Assembly (NCBI RefSeq): GCF_000761245.1
Contig: NZ_AWOR01000063.1
Coordinates: 1 to 37,649 of the forward strand
Reading direction: 5' to 3'
Length of the DNA stretch: 37,649 nt
Source: Comamonas testosteroni
GTDB lineage: Bacteria; Pseudomonadota; Gammaproteobacteria; Burkholderiales; Burkholderiaceae_C
Part shown: one piece after another, positions 19,022-27,594 of the stretch
How the letters are laid out: every line of letters begins with the position of its first letter
Position numbering within the stretch: position 1 is the stretch's first letter
Program-made: the position numbers and the translations under genes
The notes under the pieces: generated by a model
Database searches by the model: none
The model's input: the letters and a program-made list of their open reading frames with translations, nothing else
Told to the model about the DNA's origin: nothing

Positions 19022-20350
19022 ATGAGCAAGAAAGTCTTTATCAAAACCTTTGGCTGCCAGATGAACGAGTACGACTCGGACAAGATGGCCGATGTGCTGG
19101 GCGCGGCCCAGGGTTACGAGCCCACGCAGAACGTGGACGAAGCCGATCTGATCCTGTTCAACACCTGCTCGGTGCGCGAGAAGGCCCAGGAAAAGGTGTT
19201 CAGCGATCTGGGCCGCATCCGCCACCTCAAGGAAAAAGGCGTGCTGATCGGCGTGGGCGGCTGCGTGGCCAGCCAGGAGGGTGCCGAGATCATCAAGCGC
19301 GCGCCGTTTGTCGATGTGGTCTTCGGCCCCCAGACCCTGCACCGCCTGCCCGAGCTGCTCAACCAGCGCGCGGCCAAGGCCAAGCCCCAGGTCGATATCT
19401 CCTTCCCCGAAATCGAGAAGTTCGACCACCTGCCGCCAGCGCGCGTGGAAGGCGCTTCGGCCTTTGTCTCCATCATGGAGGGCTGCTCCAAATATTGCAG
19501 CTACTGCGTCGTGCCCTATACGCGCGGCGAGGAAGTCAGCCGCCCGTTCGAGGACGTGCTGGTGGAAGTCGCGGGCCTGGCCGAGCAGGGCGTCAAGGAA
19601 ATCACGCTGCTGGGCCAGAACGTCAATGCCTACCTGGGCAAGATGGGCGACAGCAGCGAGATGGCCGACTTCGCGCTGCTGCTGGAATATGTGGCCGAGA
19701 TTCCCGGCATCGAGCGCATCCGCTACACCACCAGCCATCCCAACGAGTTCACGCCACGCCTGATCGAGGCCTACGCCAAGATTCCGCAACTGGTCAGCCA
19801 TCTGCATCTGCCCGTGCAACATGGCAGCGACAAGATCCTCATGGCCATGAAGCGCGGCTACACGGCCATGGAATACAAGAGCACCATCCGCAAGCTGCGC
19901 GCCATCCGTCCCGATCTGGCCATGAGCAGCGACTTCATCGTGGGCTTCCCCGGCGAGACCGAGGAAGACTTCCAGAAGATGATGAAGCTCATCCACGATG
20001 TGCGCTTCGACAACTCGTTCAGCTTCATCTTCAGCCCCCGCCCCGGCACGCCTGCTGCCAATCTGCACGACGACACGCCGCACGAAGTCAAGCTGCGCCG
20101 CCTGCAGGAGCTGCAAGCCGTGATCAACACCAACATCAAGGAGATCAGCGAAGAGCGTGTCGGCACGGTGCAACGCCTGCTGGTCGAAGGCGTGAGCAAG
20201 CGCGACGGCAGCGAGCTGATGGGCCGCACCTATTGCAACCGCGTGGTCAACTTCCCCGGCAACGAGCGTTTGATCGGCCAGATGGTGGATGTGAAGATTA
20301 CCGAAGCCAAGGCTTACACCTTGCGCGGTGAAGTCCTGCTCAAGGATTGA
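19022..20350 (+). CDS. miaB: MiaB, tRNA 2-methylthio-N6-isopentenyladenosine synthase
   Basis: A 442-residue radical-SAM methylthiotransferase that modifies A37 of tRNAs reading UNN codons. The N-terminal UPF0004 domain holds three cluster-binding cysteines ([31 protein letters not shown]). The radical-SAM cysteines are Cys155, Cys159 and Cys162 in [18 protein letters not shown]-terminal TRAM domain covers about residues 370-440. Length and motifs are those of standard MiaB. It is followed by its own terminator. Confidence 0.96.
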   Translation: MSKKVFIKTFGCQMNEYDSDKMADVLGAAQGYEPTQNVDEADLILFNTCSVREKAQEKVFSDLGRIRHLKEKGVLIGVGGCVASQEGAEIIKRAPFVDVVFGPQTLHRLPELLNQRAAKAKPQVDISFPEIEKFDHLPPARVEGASAFVSIMEGCSKYCSYCVVPYTRGEEVSRPFEDVLVEVAGLAEQGVKEITLLGQNVNAYLGKMGDSSEMADFALLLEYVAEIPGIERIRYTTSHPNEFTPRLIEAYAKIPQLVSHLHLPVQHGSDKILMAMKRGYTAMEYKSTIRKLRAIRPDLAMSSDFIVGFPGETEEDFQKMMKLIHDVRFDNSFSFIFSPRPGTPAANLHDDTPHEVKLRRLQELQAVINTNIKEISEERVGTVQRLLVEGVSKRDGSELMGRTYCNRVVNFPGNERLIGQMVDVKITEAKAYTLRGEVLLKD

Positions 20351-20379
20351 CAGCCCGACAGTCACTGGCCTCATCCACA

Positions 20380-20414
20380 AAAAGCCTGCCTGCAATGCCA
20401 TGGCAGGCTTTTTT
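20380..20414 (+). terminator. Rho-independent terminator of miaB
   Basis: An 11-bp stem AAAAGCCTGCC/GGCAGGCTTTT (20380-20390 with 20402-20412) has an 11-nt loop and ends in a T run. It lies 30 nt after the miaB stop. Confidence 0.92.
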
Positions 20415-20538
20415 CATGACTGGTTATAAATTCTGTAACAAATGGTGATGCCTTGCCGGATGGCACACGCCTCTTCAATCCGCCGCTAGGATGGTGGCCT
20501 ATTGGGGCCAAGCTGCCTCGGATTGAACTCTGGACACC

Positions 20539-22851
20539 ATGAACCAAACTGCCGCACTGCAGGGCGATGCCATCTACGCCTTGCTGGATCAAGCCCATGA
20601 GCTACTGAACGACTACAGCGACGACAAGCCCGGCAGCATCAGCCGTCAGGACCGCATCGCCGCTGCGGTGGAATTGATGGGGCAGCAGAACTTTGCCCCA
20701 GCCACCGTGCAGGAGCTCGAGCGCGTTCACGACTTCTGGCTCTACCTCGATCAGCCCGAAGCGGCCAACAAGCTGCTGCAGCAGCATCGCGGCGCAGCCC
20801 TGGCCGCTGCCGACGAACTGAGCCCCGCAGAAGCCGCGCTGCGCCTGAGCCTGAGCGACATCCAAAGCCGCATGGGCTTTGACCAGCCCTCCGCGCAAGC
20901 CTTGCTGGGTTCGGCGGCACAGGCCATTGCCCGGCTGCCCGAGGATGTGGACAGCGATAACTACTGGCATGGCTGGCACTGGATGGCCTCGCAGCTCCAG
21001 GCCTGGGAAGCTGCGGCCACGGGCCTTGAGCTGCAACGCGCCCAGGAGCGTCGCAACCCCGACCTGGCCGAAGATGCGGCCTACCTCGATGCCATCGTCT
21101 GCGTTCGCAAGGCGGAAATGGCCCAGAAAAACGGCCACGCCAGCGAGGCCGCCAGCCTGGTGCAAAACGCCATCAATCTCCTGCGCGACGCCGCGCCCGA
21201 CCAGCAGGTGGACTTTGACCGCTGGATGACGCTGGCCGACCATGTGCTGCCGCTGGCCCCGCAAAGCCTGCCCGCCTTGCTCATGGCCTGCGAGCAGCAA
21301 TTGGCCGCCCTGGAAAATCCCCCACCCTCGCAGGCCGTCAAGGCGCATCGCCAGGTCAAGATCCTGCGGCTGCAGGCCCAGGCCTGCGCTCAGGCCGGTC
21401 AGCTGGAGGCAGCCCTGCAGCTGGCGCCTCATGGACACTTCGGACTGACGGATGACTCGGGCGACCCCTTCACCGTCCCCTGGCTGGGCTGGCTGGAGCA
21501 GGCCGGGCGCCTGAAGCAGGCCGCCGATCTGGCGCTTCAATGCGTGCTCCACGCTCGTCCCGTCTCGGCCGTAGCCGCCTTCGAGCTGGCCAAGAAGCAG
21601 TTCAGCAACGACCCGGAAAACGCCATCACCTGGGCCCTGGTTCTGGCCATTGGCCAAACCGACGAGGACATGCGCCAGCTGCTCGCGCAAGAAGAGAGGC
21701 CGCTGCACCCGGCGGATTTCTATCTGAACATGGTGCGCGCAGCCCAGCCGGCGCATCCGGTGCTGGCCTTGCTCGACGGCCTGCGTCTGGCACGCAAGCG
21801 CCAGATGGAGCAGGCTTTGCCGCTGCTGGAAATCGGCGTGGGCCAGCACCCCGAGATGGCCGACAGCGACAAGCTGCCCGCGCTCTGGGCTGCCCGCTTT
21901 GCCGCGCTGCCGCTAGAAGAAGCGCTGGCTCGGCCCTTCCCCCAAGCCCATGGCGCGCACTGGTGCTACGCCGCCGGTGTGGTCCTTGACGATGCAGACG
22001 ACCTGGCTCCGCTGATGGGCGGCAAGAAGAAAGTGCCTGCTCAGGAGGTGCGCGAGCCTCTGGTCGTGCGCTACTACGAGGAAGGTCTCGCCCGCTTCGA
22101 GCATTTCTGGGCGACTGGTCAGGGCCGCTTCAAGGATGGCGACCTGCATGTGTACTCCATGCTCTGCAACAACCTGGCCATCAAGTACCGCTTCATGGAC
22201 CGCTACGACGAGGCCGCCGAGCTGCACCACAAGGGACTGGGCAGCAGCCCGTTTGCCGAGCATCACAACGGCCTGCTGTGGTGCGCCGTGGGCAAGGACG
22301 ACGATGAGCAGACCGTGGTCGAGGCCGAGCGCCTGTGGCATTTCGCCCAGGAGCATGGCTACAGCCGCCATGAACCCACGCGTTACTTCTCCACCGTCGC
22401 CCTGTCGCTCTACAAGCTCAACCGCGATGACGAGATCAGCATCTGGATGGAGCGTCTGGACCAATGGTTCCACGACCTGGATGAAGACGAGCAGCGCGAC
22501 GTGCGCCGCAACTACCTGGCGTCCCTGATGTCCATGCTGGACTTTTTCTCCAGCACACGCCCCGAGCTGGTGCTGCCGCGCCTGCGCACGCATCAGCAAG
22601 AAGTCATTGCGCTGCAGGACTGCTATCCGCTGCGCCGCCTGGCCTGTGCGCTGGAAGCCTACCCCGAGCTGCTGGAAGAATCCGTGGCACTGCACAAGCA
22701 GGCCAACAGCTATCTGGGCAAGGGCGACGACGAGGACGAGCGGCGCATGTCGCAGTCCGGCATAGAGCGCGCCGAGCGCAAGCTGGCCGAGCGCGACGCC
22801 CAGGCCGGCGCTGCGGCATCGGGTCGCAAACCATGGTGGAAATTCTGGTGA
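20539..22851 (+). CDS. Large TPR-like helical protein of unknown function
   Basis: A 770-residue protein with no signal peptide or membrane helix. It is almost entirely alpha-helical with degenerate tetratricopeptide-like pairs, for example around residues 185-215 and 530-580 (NNLAIKYRFMDRYDEAAELHHKG is the clearest unit; core YDEAAELHHKGLG). No catalytic motif is evident. The last 60 residues are charged and end in the unusual aromatic tail WWKFW. It heads a three-gene run with overlaps of 19 and 4 nt, so the products are probably made together. A scaffold or adaptor role is plausible for TPR-like folds; the partner would most likely be the next two gene products. This is inference. Confidence 0.82.
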   Translation: MNQTAALQGDAIYALLDQAHELLNDYSDDKPGSISRQDRIAAAVELMGQQNFAPATVQELERVHDFWLYLDQPEAANKLLQQHRGAALAAADELSPAEAALRLSLSDIQSRMGFDQPSAQALLGSAAQAIARLPEDVDSDNYWHGWHWMASQLQAWEAAATGLELQRAQERRNPDLAEDAAYLDAIVCVRKAEMAQKNGHASEAASLVQNAINLLRDAAPDQQVDFDRWMTLADHVLPLAPQSLPALLMACEQQLAALENPPPSQAVKAHRQVKILRLQAQACAQAGQLEAALQLAPHGHFGLTDDSGDPFTVPWLGWLEQAGRLKQAADLALQCVLHARPVSAVAAFELAKKQFSNDPENAITWALVLAIGQTDEDMRQLLAQEERPLHPADFYLNMVRAAQPAHPVLALLDGLRLARKRQMEQALPLLEIGVGQHPEMADSDKLPALWAARFAALPLEEALARPFPQAHGAHWCYAAGVVLDDADDLAPLMGGKKKVPAQEVREPLVVRYYEEGLARFEHFWATGQGRFKDGDLHVYSMLCNNLAIKYRFMDRYDEAAELHHKGLGSSPFAEHHNGLLWCAVGKDDDEQTVVEAERLWHFAQEHGYSRHEPTRYFSTVALSLYKLNRDDEISIWMERLDQWFHDLDEDEQRDVRRNYLASLMSMLDFFSSTRPELVLPRLRTHQQEVIALQDCYPLRRLACALEAYPELLEESVALHKQANSYLGKGDDEDERRMSQSGIERAERKLAERDAQAGAAASGRKPWWKFW

Positions 22852-24035
22852 ATCAGGTCGTCGAAAAAGCCGCTGCCGCCAGTGCCTACAAGGCGCGCGA
22901 TGTCGTCAACGCCCCGGCCATCAAGCAGCGCATCAAGGAGCGCAGCGCAGAGCGCGGCGACGCTGCCGATGTCGCCGCCTGGCTGGGCAACCATTTCTAC
23001 CGCCATGTGGTGGGCAATCTGCAGGCCGACGAGCCTGCCGTGCTGCGCATTGCCGACGCCCGGCAGTTGCAGGAGCTGGCCGGCCGCCAGGAGCCGCCGG
23101 CCTGGGCACTGGAGCGGCTGGCGCGCAAGCAGGCAGGCTTCGAGCTGCCCGACCTCTGGTGGGTGCTGCCCGACAGTGCCGCCCTGCTGGCGCTGGAGGC
23201 GCGGCTGGTGGAATTTCTCTCCACCCGCAAGGGCACCTCTCTCGAAGGAAAGCTTCAGCGCGTGAACTGTCCACAGGCGCTGGCGCGCTGGACGCTGGAG
23301 CATCTGGCTTTCGAGAAAAAACAGAACAGCGGCCGGGTCGAGCACAGCCAAAGCGCCGTGCACGGGCTGCTGCGCGGCCAGCACGGCACGTTTGTGGAGT
23401 TTGACGGCACCAGTGCGCAGATGCGCCAGGAAATGGCCTATGAAAGCCAGATGATGGGCCACTGCGTGGGCCAGTTTGCCAACCGCAAGTCCTTCAGCGG
23501 CGGCTATGGAGAGCATTACGCCGAGGGGCTCGAATCGGGGCGCATGCGGCTGTTCAGCTACCGCACGGGCACCGCCCAGCCCCGCATCACCGTCAATGCC
23601 TATGTTCAAAAGGATGGCAAGCTTCAGATCGAGCAGATCAAAGGCAAGCAGAACCGGCCGCCGATTGCACGCTATACGCCCGATGTGGTGACCCTGCTCA
23701 ACCATCTGCCGCTCAATGACGAGGTACCCGAAGACGCTCTGTCCATGGGCATTGTGCGCCGCCCGCCCGAGCTGCTGAAGGCCCATCCGGGGCTGGCGCC
23801 CTGGTGCTCGGTGCAGGAGCTGCAGACCGACGACGAGCAACTGTGGCTGATGCAGCAGCACCCCGCCCTGCTGCCCCGGCTCAATCTGCAGTCACCACTG
23901 ATGCAGTGGATGGTGGCGGCACGCAAGGATTCGCTGGACAGCGAAGTCATTGAACGCATGCCCAAATCCGCCGCACTGAAACAGACCTTGCTGATGGCCA
24001 GAAAGCGCCCCGGCCGCCCAGGAGTGCGCACATGA
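22833..24035 (+). CDS. PcfJ-like domain protein of unknown function
   Basis: A 400-residue soluble protein. The central part (about 195-280) resembles the PcfJ family known from conjugative plasmids and many chromosomes: MGHCVGQF with His210-Cys211, then a beta-rich segment with the ending QIEQIKGKQNRPP (264-277). In that family the HCVG and Q-x-x-G-x-x-N elements are conserved, but no activity is established. The flanking regions are helical. It begins 19 nt inside the TPR-like gene in another frame (ATG 22833; a later start is possible) and its stop overlaps the next gene by 4 nt. It is not associated with any conjugation gene here. Confidence 0.75.
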   Translation: MVEILVNQVVEKAAAASAYKARDVVNAPAIKQRIKERSAERGDAADVAAWLGNHFYRHVVGNLQADEPAVLRIADARQLQELAGRQEPPAWALERLARKQAGFELPDLWWVLPDSAALLALEARLVEFLSTRKGTSLEGKLQRVNCPQALARWTLEHLAFEKKQNSGRVEHSQSAVHGLLRGQHGTFVEFDGTSAQMRQEMAYESQMMGHCVGQFANRKSFSGGYGEHYAEGLESGRMRLFSYRTGTAQPRITVNAYVQKDGKLQIEQIKGKQNRPPIARYTPDVVTLLNHLPLNDEVPEDALSMGIVRRPPELLKAHPGLAPWCSVQELQTDDEQLWLMQQHPALLPRLNLQSPLMQWMVAARKDSLDSEVIERMPKSAALKQTLLMARKRPGRPGVRT

Positions 24036-24739
24036 GCATCTGGACGATCCTTTTGCTCATCGCTGCCCTGATCTACTGGGTGCTGCGCGGCGGCTTCAAG
24101 CGCCTCAAGGAGGCCAAGCAACGCGGCGACATCATCAGCTACCAGGCGGGCAGCCAGGAGCGCAACTGGGCCCTGGCGCTGGCCCACCCCATGGCCTACC
24201 ACGCCATGCAAGGCGGCTTTGCCAGCGATCTGCATGGCGCTGACGATGCGCTGGCCAGGCAGCTGCGCCCCATGATCTTGCACCATCTTGGCCTGCGCAC
24301 CGACCTCAGCGACGAGCAGGTGCGCCTGCAACTGCCCGATGCACTGCGCCAGCGCTGGTTCATGCTGGATCTGCAGCGCCTGCAGCGCAGCGACGACGTG
24401 CGCGCCGCGATGGCGTTTGCCTGCGCGCGCGTGACCTTTTTTGTGCGCAGCGCCAGGCTGATGGAATGGACGGACGAAGCCCTGCATTGGGATATCCTTG
24501 AGCTCAACGCCCAGCGCGCCCAGCAATGCTTCGACAGCTGGCTGGCCTTCGGCCAGGCCTATGCACAGGGCCGCGCGCAATGGCTGGCACAAGGCCGCAG
24601 CGATGTGCTGGGCAAGGCCTTCACGACCGAAGAAGTGGCGCAATGGGTGACGCAGGAGCAGCACCCCTGGCATGCGATGAGCTGGAATCTGCCGCTGAGC
24701 AGCGATGAGGCAAAGCCCGCCTTCGCGCCTGCTGCATAA
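24032..24739 (+). CDS. DUF1266-like membrane-anchored protein
   Basis: A 235-residue protein. One N-terminal transmembrane helix (about 4-19, WTILLLIAALIYWVL) is followed by a basic stretch and a cytoplasmic helical domain. Residues 125-215 fit the DUF1266 pattern seen in E. coli YbeR/YbeU: an A-x-x-x-R-V helix, FDSW (167-170), FGQAYAQGRAQW (173-184) and a final PWHAMSW. No function is known for that family; in E. coli its genes sit beside Sel1-repeat and J-domain genes. It overlaps the PcfJ-like gene by 4 nt (ATGA) and ends the operon. Confidence 0.75.
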   Translation: MSIWTILLLIAALIYWVLRGGFKRLKEAKQRGDIISYQAGSQERNWALALAHPMAYHAMQGGFASDLHGADDALARQLRPMILHHLGLRTDLSDEQVRLQLPDALRQRWFMLDLQRLQRSDDVRAAMAFACARVTFFVRSARLMEWTDEALHWDILELNAQRAQQCFDSWLAFGQAYAQGRAQWLAQGRSDVLGKAFTTEEVAQWVTQEQHPWHAMSWNLPLSSDEAKPAFAPAA

Positions 24740-24762
24740 GTGCGGGACACCCGCAAAAACCG

Positions 24763-24788
24763 AGGGACTGCCAGGCAGTCCCTTTTTT
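24763..24788. terminator. Bidirectional terminator between the DUF1266-like and NlpC/P60 genes
   Basis: AGGGACTG/CAGTCCCT (24763-24770 with 24776-24783) makes an 8-bp stem with a 5-nt loop. Six T residues follow on the plus strand, and on the minus strand the stem is followed by CGGTTTTT, so it can serve both convergent genes. Confidence 0.88.
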
Positions 24789-24806
24789 CATCCGCAGCGC
24801 AGGCGT

Positions 24807-25385
24807 TCAGGCAAAGATGCTGCGCGCTTCGGTGAATCGCTTGGCGAAGTACACATTGTCCATGCGTACCCGCTGCACCGTTCCGCCGCTGGACGGCGCA
24901 TGCACGAACTGTCCGTTGCCCACAAAAATTCCCATATGGGAATAGCGCCCGCCCAGGGTGTTGAAGAACACGAAGTCGCCACGCATCAGATCACGTCCGT
25001 CGACCGGATTGCTGGCCTGCGCCCATTGCGATGTGGTGCGGGGCAGACGGGTTTCCGTGATGCCGCCCACGGCCCACTGAATCAGACCGCTGCAGTCAAA
25101 ACCGCCTTCAGGCGAGTTGCCGCCATAGGTGTAGGGCGTGTTGACCACCAGCATGGTGCGCGCCAGCAGTGACTCGCGCAGCTCGGCATCCAGACTCAGG
25201 GCATTGGCCGGGCGCGCGGAGGATCCGCCTTGCGCAGCAGGCCGGGGCCTGTCTTTGGTGGTGGAGCACCCTGCCAGCACCGCAAGCAGCGAGCCCGCCA
25301 GCATCAGCGCGCTGCGGCGCTCCAGACATTGAGGCAGAGGTTGCCGCTGACCCGCCTCCACGAAAGTCCTGTCTTGTAGCTTCAT
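24807..25385 (-). CDS. NlpC/P60-family lipoprotein, probable peptidoglycan endopeptidase
   Basis: A 192-residue cell-wall hydrolase. The lipobox LAVLAGC places the lipid on Cys40 of the longest reading; the signal region begins near residue 24. The NlpC/P60 catalytic residues are Cys98 in GFDCSGLIQW, His150 in YSHMGIF and His162 in FVHAPSSGG. Such enzymes cut gamma-D-glutamyl-diaminopimelate bonds in peptide stems, here probably from the outer membrane. It is single and convergent with the unknown three-gene operon. Confidence 0.92.
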   Translation of the reverse strand: MKLQDRTFVEAGQRQPLPQCLERRSALMLAGSLLAVLAGCSTTKDRPRPAAQGGSSARPANALSLDAELRESLLARTMLVVNTPYTYGGNSPEGGFDCSGLIQWAVGGITETRLPRTTSQWAQASNPVDGRDLMRGDFVFFNTLGGRYSHMGIFVGNGQFVHAPSSGGTVQRVRMDNVYFAKRFTEARSIFA

Positions 25386-25454
25386 GGAAAGGCATGTTCT
25401 CAGAAAGCCGCCTGCACATCCAGCAATTGCCCCGGATTGGCGCGCTTCTTTACA

Positions 25455-25546
25455 AAAAAGTGAGCTGCCAACGCCTGCCAGATCAATGATTCAGATGTAT
25501 TTCTCATCCAAACTCAAATCTGATCTGCGTCAGCAGCTCACTTTTT
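25455..25546. repeat. 92-bp inverted repeat, terminator-like on both strands
   Basis: AAAAAGTGAGCTGC (25455-25468) is inverted as GCAGCTCACTTTTT (25533-25546), and the arms continue inward, with small gaps, to GATCA/TGATC. Both strands end in a T run, so it can terminate transcription both ways. Between the arms lies AT-rich sequence of about 35 nt. Confidence 0.75.
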
Positions 25547-25605
25547 ATAGATCGCTGATCTCAAACCAAGCACACCCCAACACAGGGACAGCGAGCAAGA
25601 GCCTA

Positions 25606-25692
25606 TGCCGGCCGCGCCGCCGCGCAGCGAGGCTGTCGTCCCCCTTGGGGGCGCCCGGCCGGGGGAGGCCGCGCAGCGGCTCAGGGGGATCA
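25606..25692 (-). repeat. GC-rich gene-end repeat, copy A (after ffh)
   Basis: Read on the minus strand, it begins CCCCCTGAGCCGC 4 nt after the ffh stop and continues through GGGGGACGACAGCC and CGCTGCGCGGCG. The copy after nrdA (36021-36110) has the same order of blocks and the same orientation to its gene. From general knowledge, this element is widespread in Comamonadaceae. Confidence 0.75.
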
Positions 25693-25696
25693 AATA

Positions 25697-27088
25697 TCAG
25701 AACGGCAGCTTGGGCATGCCGCCGCCGCCCATCATGCCCTTCATGGCCTTCATGCCGCCCATCTTCTTCATCATCTTCATCAGACCGCCGCCCTTGAACT
25801 TCTTCATCATGGTCTGCATCTGCTCGAACTCCTTGAGCAGGCGGTTGACTTCCTGCACCTGCACGCCGGCGCCGTCGGCGATACGCTTTTTGCGCGTGGC
25901 CTTGATCACGGCGGGGTTCTTGCGTTCCTTGAAGGTCATGGAGCAGATGATGCCTTCCTTGCGCTTGATCTCGCGCTCGGCCTTGTCCATATCGACCTGA
26001 CCGGCCTTGCCGGCCAGCTCGGCAGGCAGCTTGTCCATCAGGGTCGAGAGACCGCCCATCTGCTTCATCTGCTGCAGCTGGGCCAGAAAGTCGTTGAGGT
26101 CGAAGCCGTCGCCGCTCTTGAGCTTCTCGGCCATCTTCTGCGCGGCTTCCATGTCCACGCCCTTGGTGACCTGCTCGACCAGGGCCACGATGTCGCCCAT
26201 GCCCAGCACGCGCTGTGCGTGGCGGTCGGCATCGAAGACTTCCAGGCCGTCGATCTTTTCCGAGACACCGGCAAACTTGATCGGCGCTCCTGTGATCTGG
26301 CGCACCGACAGGGCCGCACCGCCGCGCGAATCGCCGTCGAGCTTGGTCAGAACGATACCGGTCAGCGGCAGAGCTTCCTTGAAGGCCTTGGCGGTGTTGA
26401 TCGCATCCTGGCCCTGCATGGCATCGACCACGAACAGGGTTTCGACGGGCTTGAGCGTGGCGTGCAAATCCTTGATTTCGGCCATCAGCAGCTCGTCGAT
26501 GGCCAGACGGCCGGCCGTATCCACCAGCAGCACATCGAAGAAATGCCTTTTGGCGTAATCAATCGCGGCCACGGCGATATCGTGGGGCTTCTGGTCGGGC
26601 GTGGAGGGAAACCACTCGGCGCCAGCCTGGGCCGTCACGGTCTTGAGCTGCTCGATGGCCGCGGGGCGGTACACGTCACCCGAGACCGTGAGCACCTTTT
26701 TCTTGCGCTTTTCGATCAGATGCTTGGCCAGCTTGGCCGTGGTGGTGGTCTTGCCGGCGCCTTGCAGACCGGCCATCAAAATGACGGCGGGAGGCTGTGC
26801 ATTGAGGTTGATGTCGGCCACGCCCTCACCCATGGTCGCCGCCAACTCCTTGTTGACGATGGACACCAGCACCTGGCCGGGCTGCAGCGAGCTGATGACT
26901 TCCTGGCCCAGCGCCTTTTCCTTGACGCGGGCAATGAAGTCGCGCACCACGGGCAGAGCCACGTCGGCCTCCAGCAAGGCCATGCGCACTTCGCGCAGCA
27001 TGTCCTGCACATTGGACTCGGTGATGCGGGCCTGGCCGCGCATCTCTTTGACAAGGCGCGAGAGTTTATCGGTGAGTGCGGAGGCCAT
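25697..27088 (-). CDS. ffh: Ffh, signal recognition particle GTPase
   Basis: A 463-residue SRP54 homologue (E. coli 453) that binds signal peptides and 4.5S RNA and docks with FtsY. The N domain is followed by the G domain with GLQGAGKTT (107-115), DTAGR and TKLDGD. The methionine-rich M domain ends in a GGGLMKMMKKMGGMKAMKG-like tail. I placed the start at the ATG ending at 27088, which gives the family N-terminus MASALTDKLSRLV; the longer open frame upstream has no family likeness. It is divergent from the CcsA-like gene, a common arrangement in betaproteobacteria. Confidence 0.96.
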   Translation of the reverse strand: MASALTDKLSRLVKEMRGQARITESNVQDMLREVRMALLEADVALPVVRDFIARVKEKALGQEVISSLQPGQVLVSIVNKELAATMGEGVADINLNAQPPAVILMAGLQGAGKTTTTAKLAKHLIEKRKKKVLTVSGDVYRPAAIEQLKTVTAQAGAEWFPSTPDQKPHDIAVAAIDYAKRHFFDVLLVDTAGRLAIDELLMAEIKDLHATLKPVETLFVVDAMQGQDAINTAKAFKEALPLTGIVLTKLDGDSRGGAALSVRQITGAPIKFAGVSEKIDGLEVFDADRHAQRVLGMGDIVALVEQVTKGVDMEAAQKMAEKLKSGDGFDLNDFLAQLQQMKQMGGLSTLMDKLPAELAGKAGQVDMDKAEREIKRKEGIICSMTFKERKNPAVIKATRKKRIADGAGVQVQEVNRLLKEFEQMQTMMKKFKGGGLMKMMKKMGGMKAMKGMMGGGGMPKLPF

Positions 27089-27322
27089 AAGCAAAAAGCA
27101 TTCGAAAGTTATGAATGGACGGCAGTCGTGCGCAAGCGAGCAGCACGACTCTCCGGGCAGCTTGCGGACCCAGGCGAGGCGAGGCGAAGCTGCATGAACA
27201 GGCATTTTACCCGCTGCCCTTAATTGACGATGCCCCGCAGGCTTGTCCGTGATCTGCCTCAGGCGTGCAGCGCCGCTGCGCTGTGCTCCACAGCGCCCTC
27301 GAAAAAGAGACCAGGCCAGTCC

Positions 27323-27372
27323 TGAATGGAGCTGAATGGAGCCGAATGAACCTGAATGGGCCCGAATCGAGC
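27323..27372. repeat. Five tandem copies of a 10-bp unit
   Basis: The units are TGAATGGAGC, TGAATGGAGC, CGAATGAACC, TGAATGGGCC and CGAATCGAGC. The invariant core is GAAT at positions 2-5 of each unit. A 10-bp period places each core on the same DNA face. Confidence 0.8.
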
Positions 27373-27581
27373 GCTCCTGCAAGTCCTTGCTCCTGGCGCA
27401 GGACCGGCCTGCTGGGCGGGAAGGCTGGAGACATCGCCTGGCCGCAGAAAATCCTTGAAGAGCGGGCTCAAAAGTCGACGATCTGCTCTGCAAGCGCTCC
27501 TGACCGGGCTCAGGCAGCGCTTTATGCGCAAAATTGACGGACGGCAGCGGCCTGCAAAAGATGAGTGCGGGCCAGCGGCAC

Positions 27582-27587
27582 TATCAT
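27582..27587 (+). promoter_or_regulatory. Candidate -10 element of the CcsA-like gene
   Basis: TATCAT ends 7 nt before the ATG at 27595, and no ribosome site is visible, so the transcript may begin at or near the start codon. I see no good -35. The same layout precedes fdhD. Confidence 0.3.
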
Positions 27588-27594
27588 ACAAAGC

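Larger units (their letters stand above)
25386..25696 (-). other. Repeat-filled gap between the NlpC/P60 gene and ffh
   Basis: These 311 bp hold no gene. They contain two separate repeats: a long AT-rich inverted repeat at 25455-25546 and a GC-rich gene-end element at 25606-25692, listed below. On the minus strand this is the 3' region of ffh and the upstream region of the lipoprotein gene. Confidence 0.7.
27089..27594. other. Divergent gap between ffh and the CcsA-like gene, with a 10-bp tandem repeat
   Basis: This gap of about 500 bp has no supported gene. It should hold the ffh promoter and the CcsA-like gene promoter. The only clear structure is a five-copy 10-bp tandem repeat at 27323-27372. 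I see no 4.5S RNA gene in it. Confidence 0.6.

Noticed and set aside
27089..27493. N-terminal extension of Ffh in the same open frame
   Set aside because: The 135 extra residues have no Ffh likeness and include the 10-bp tandem repeat; the family start is at 27088.
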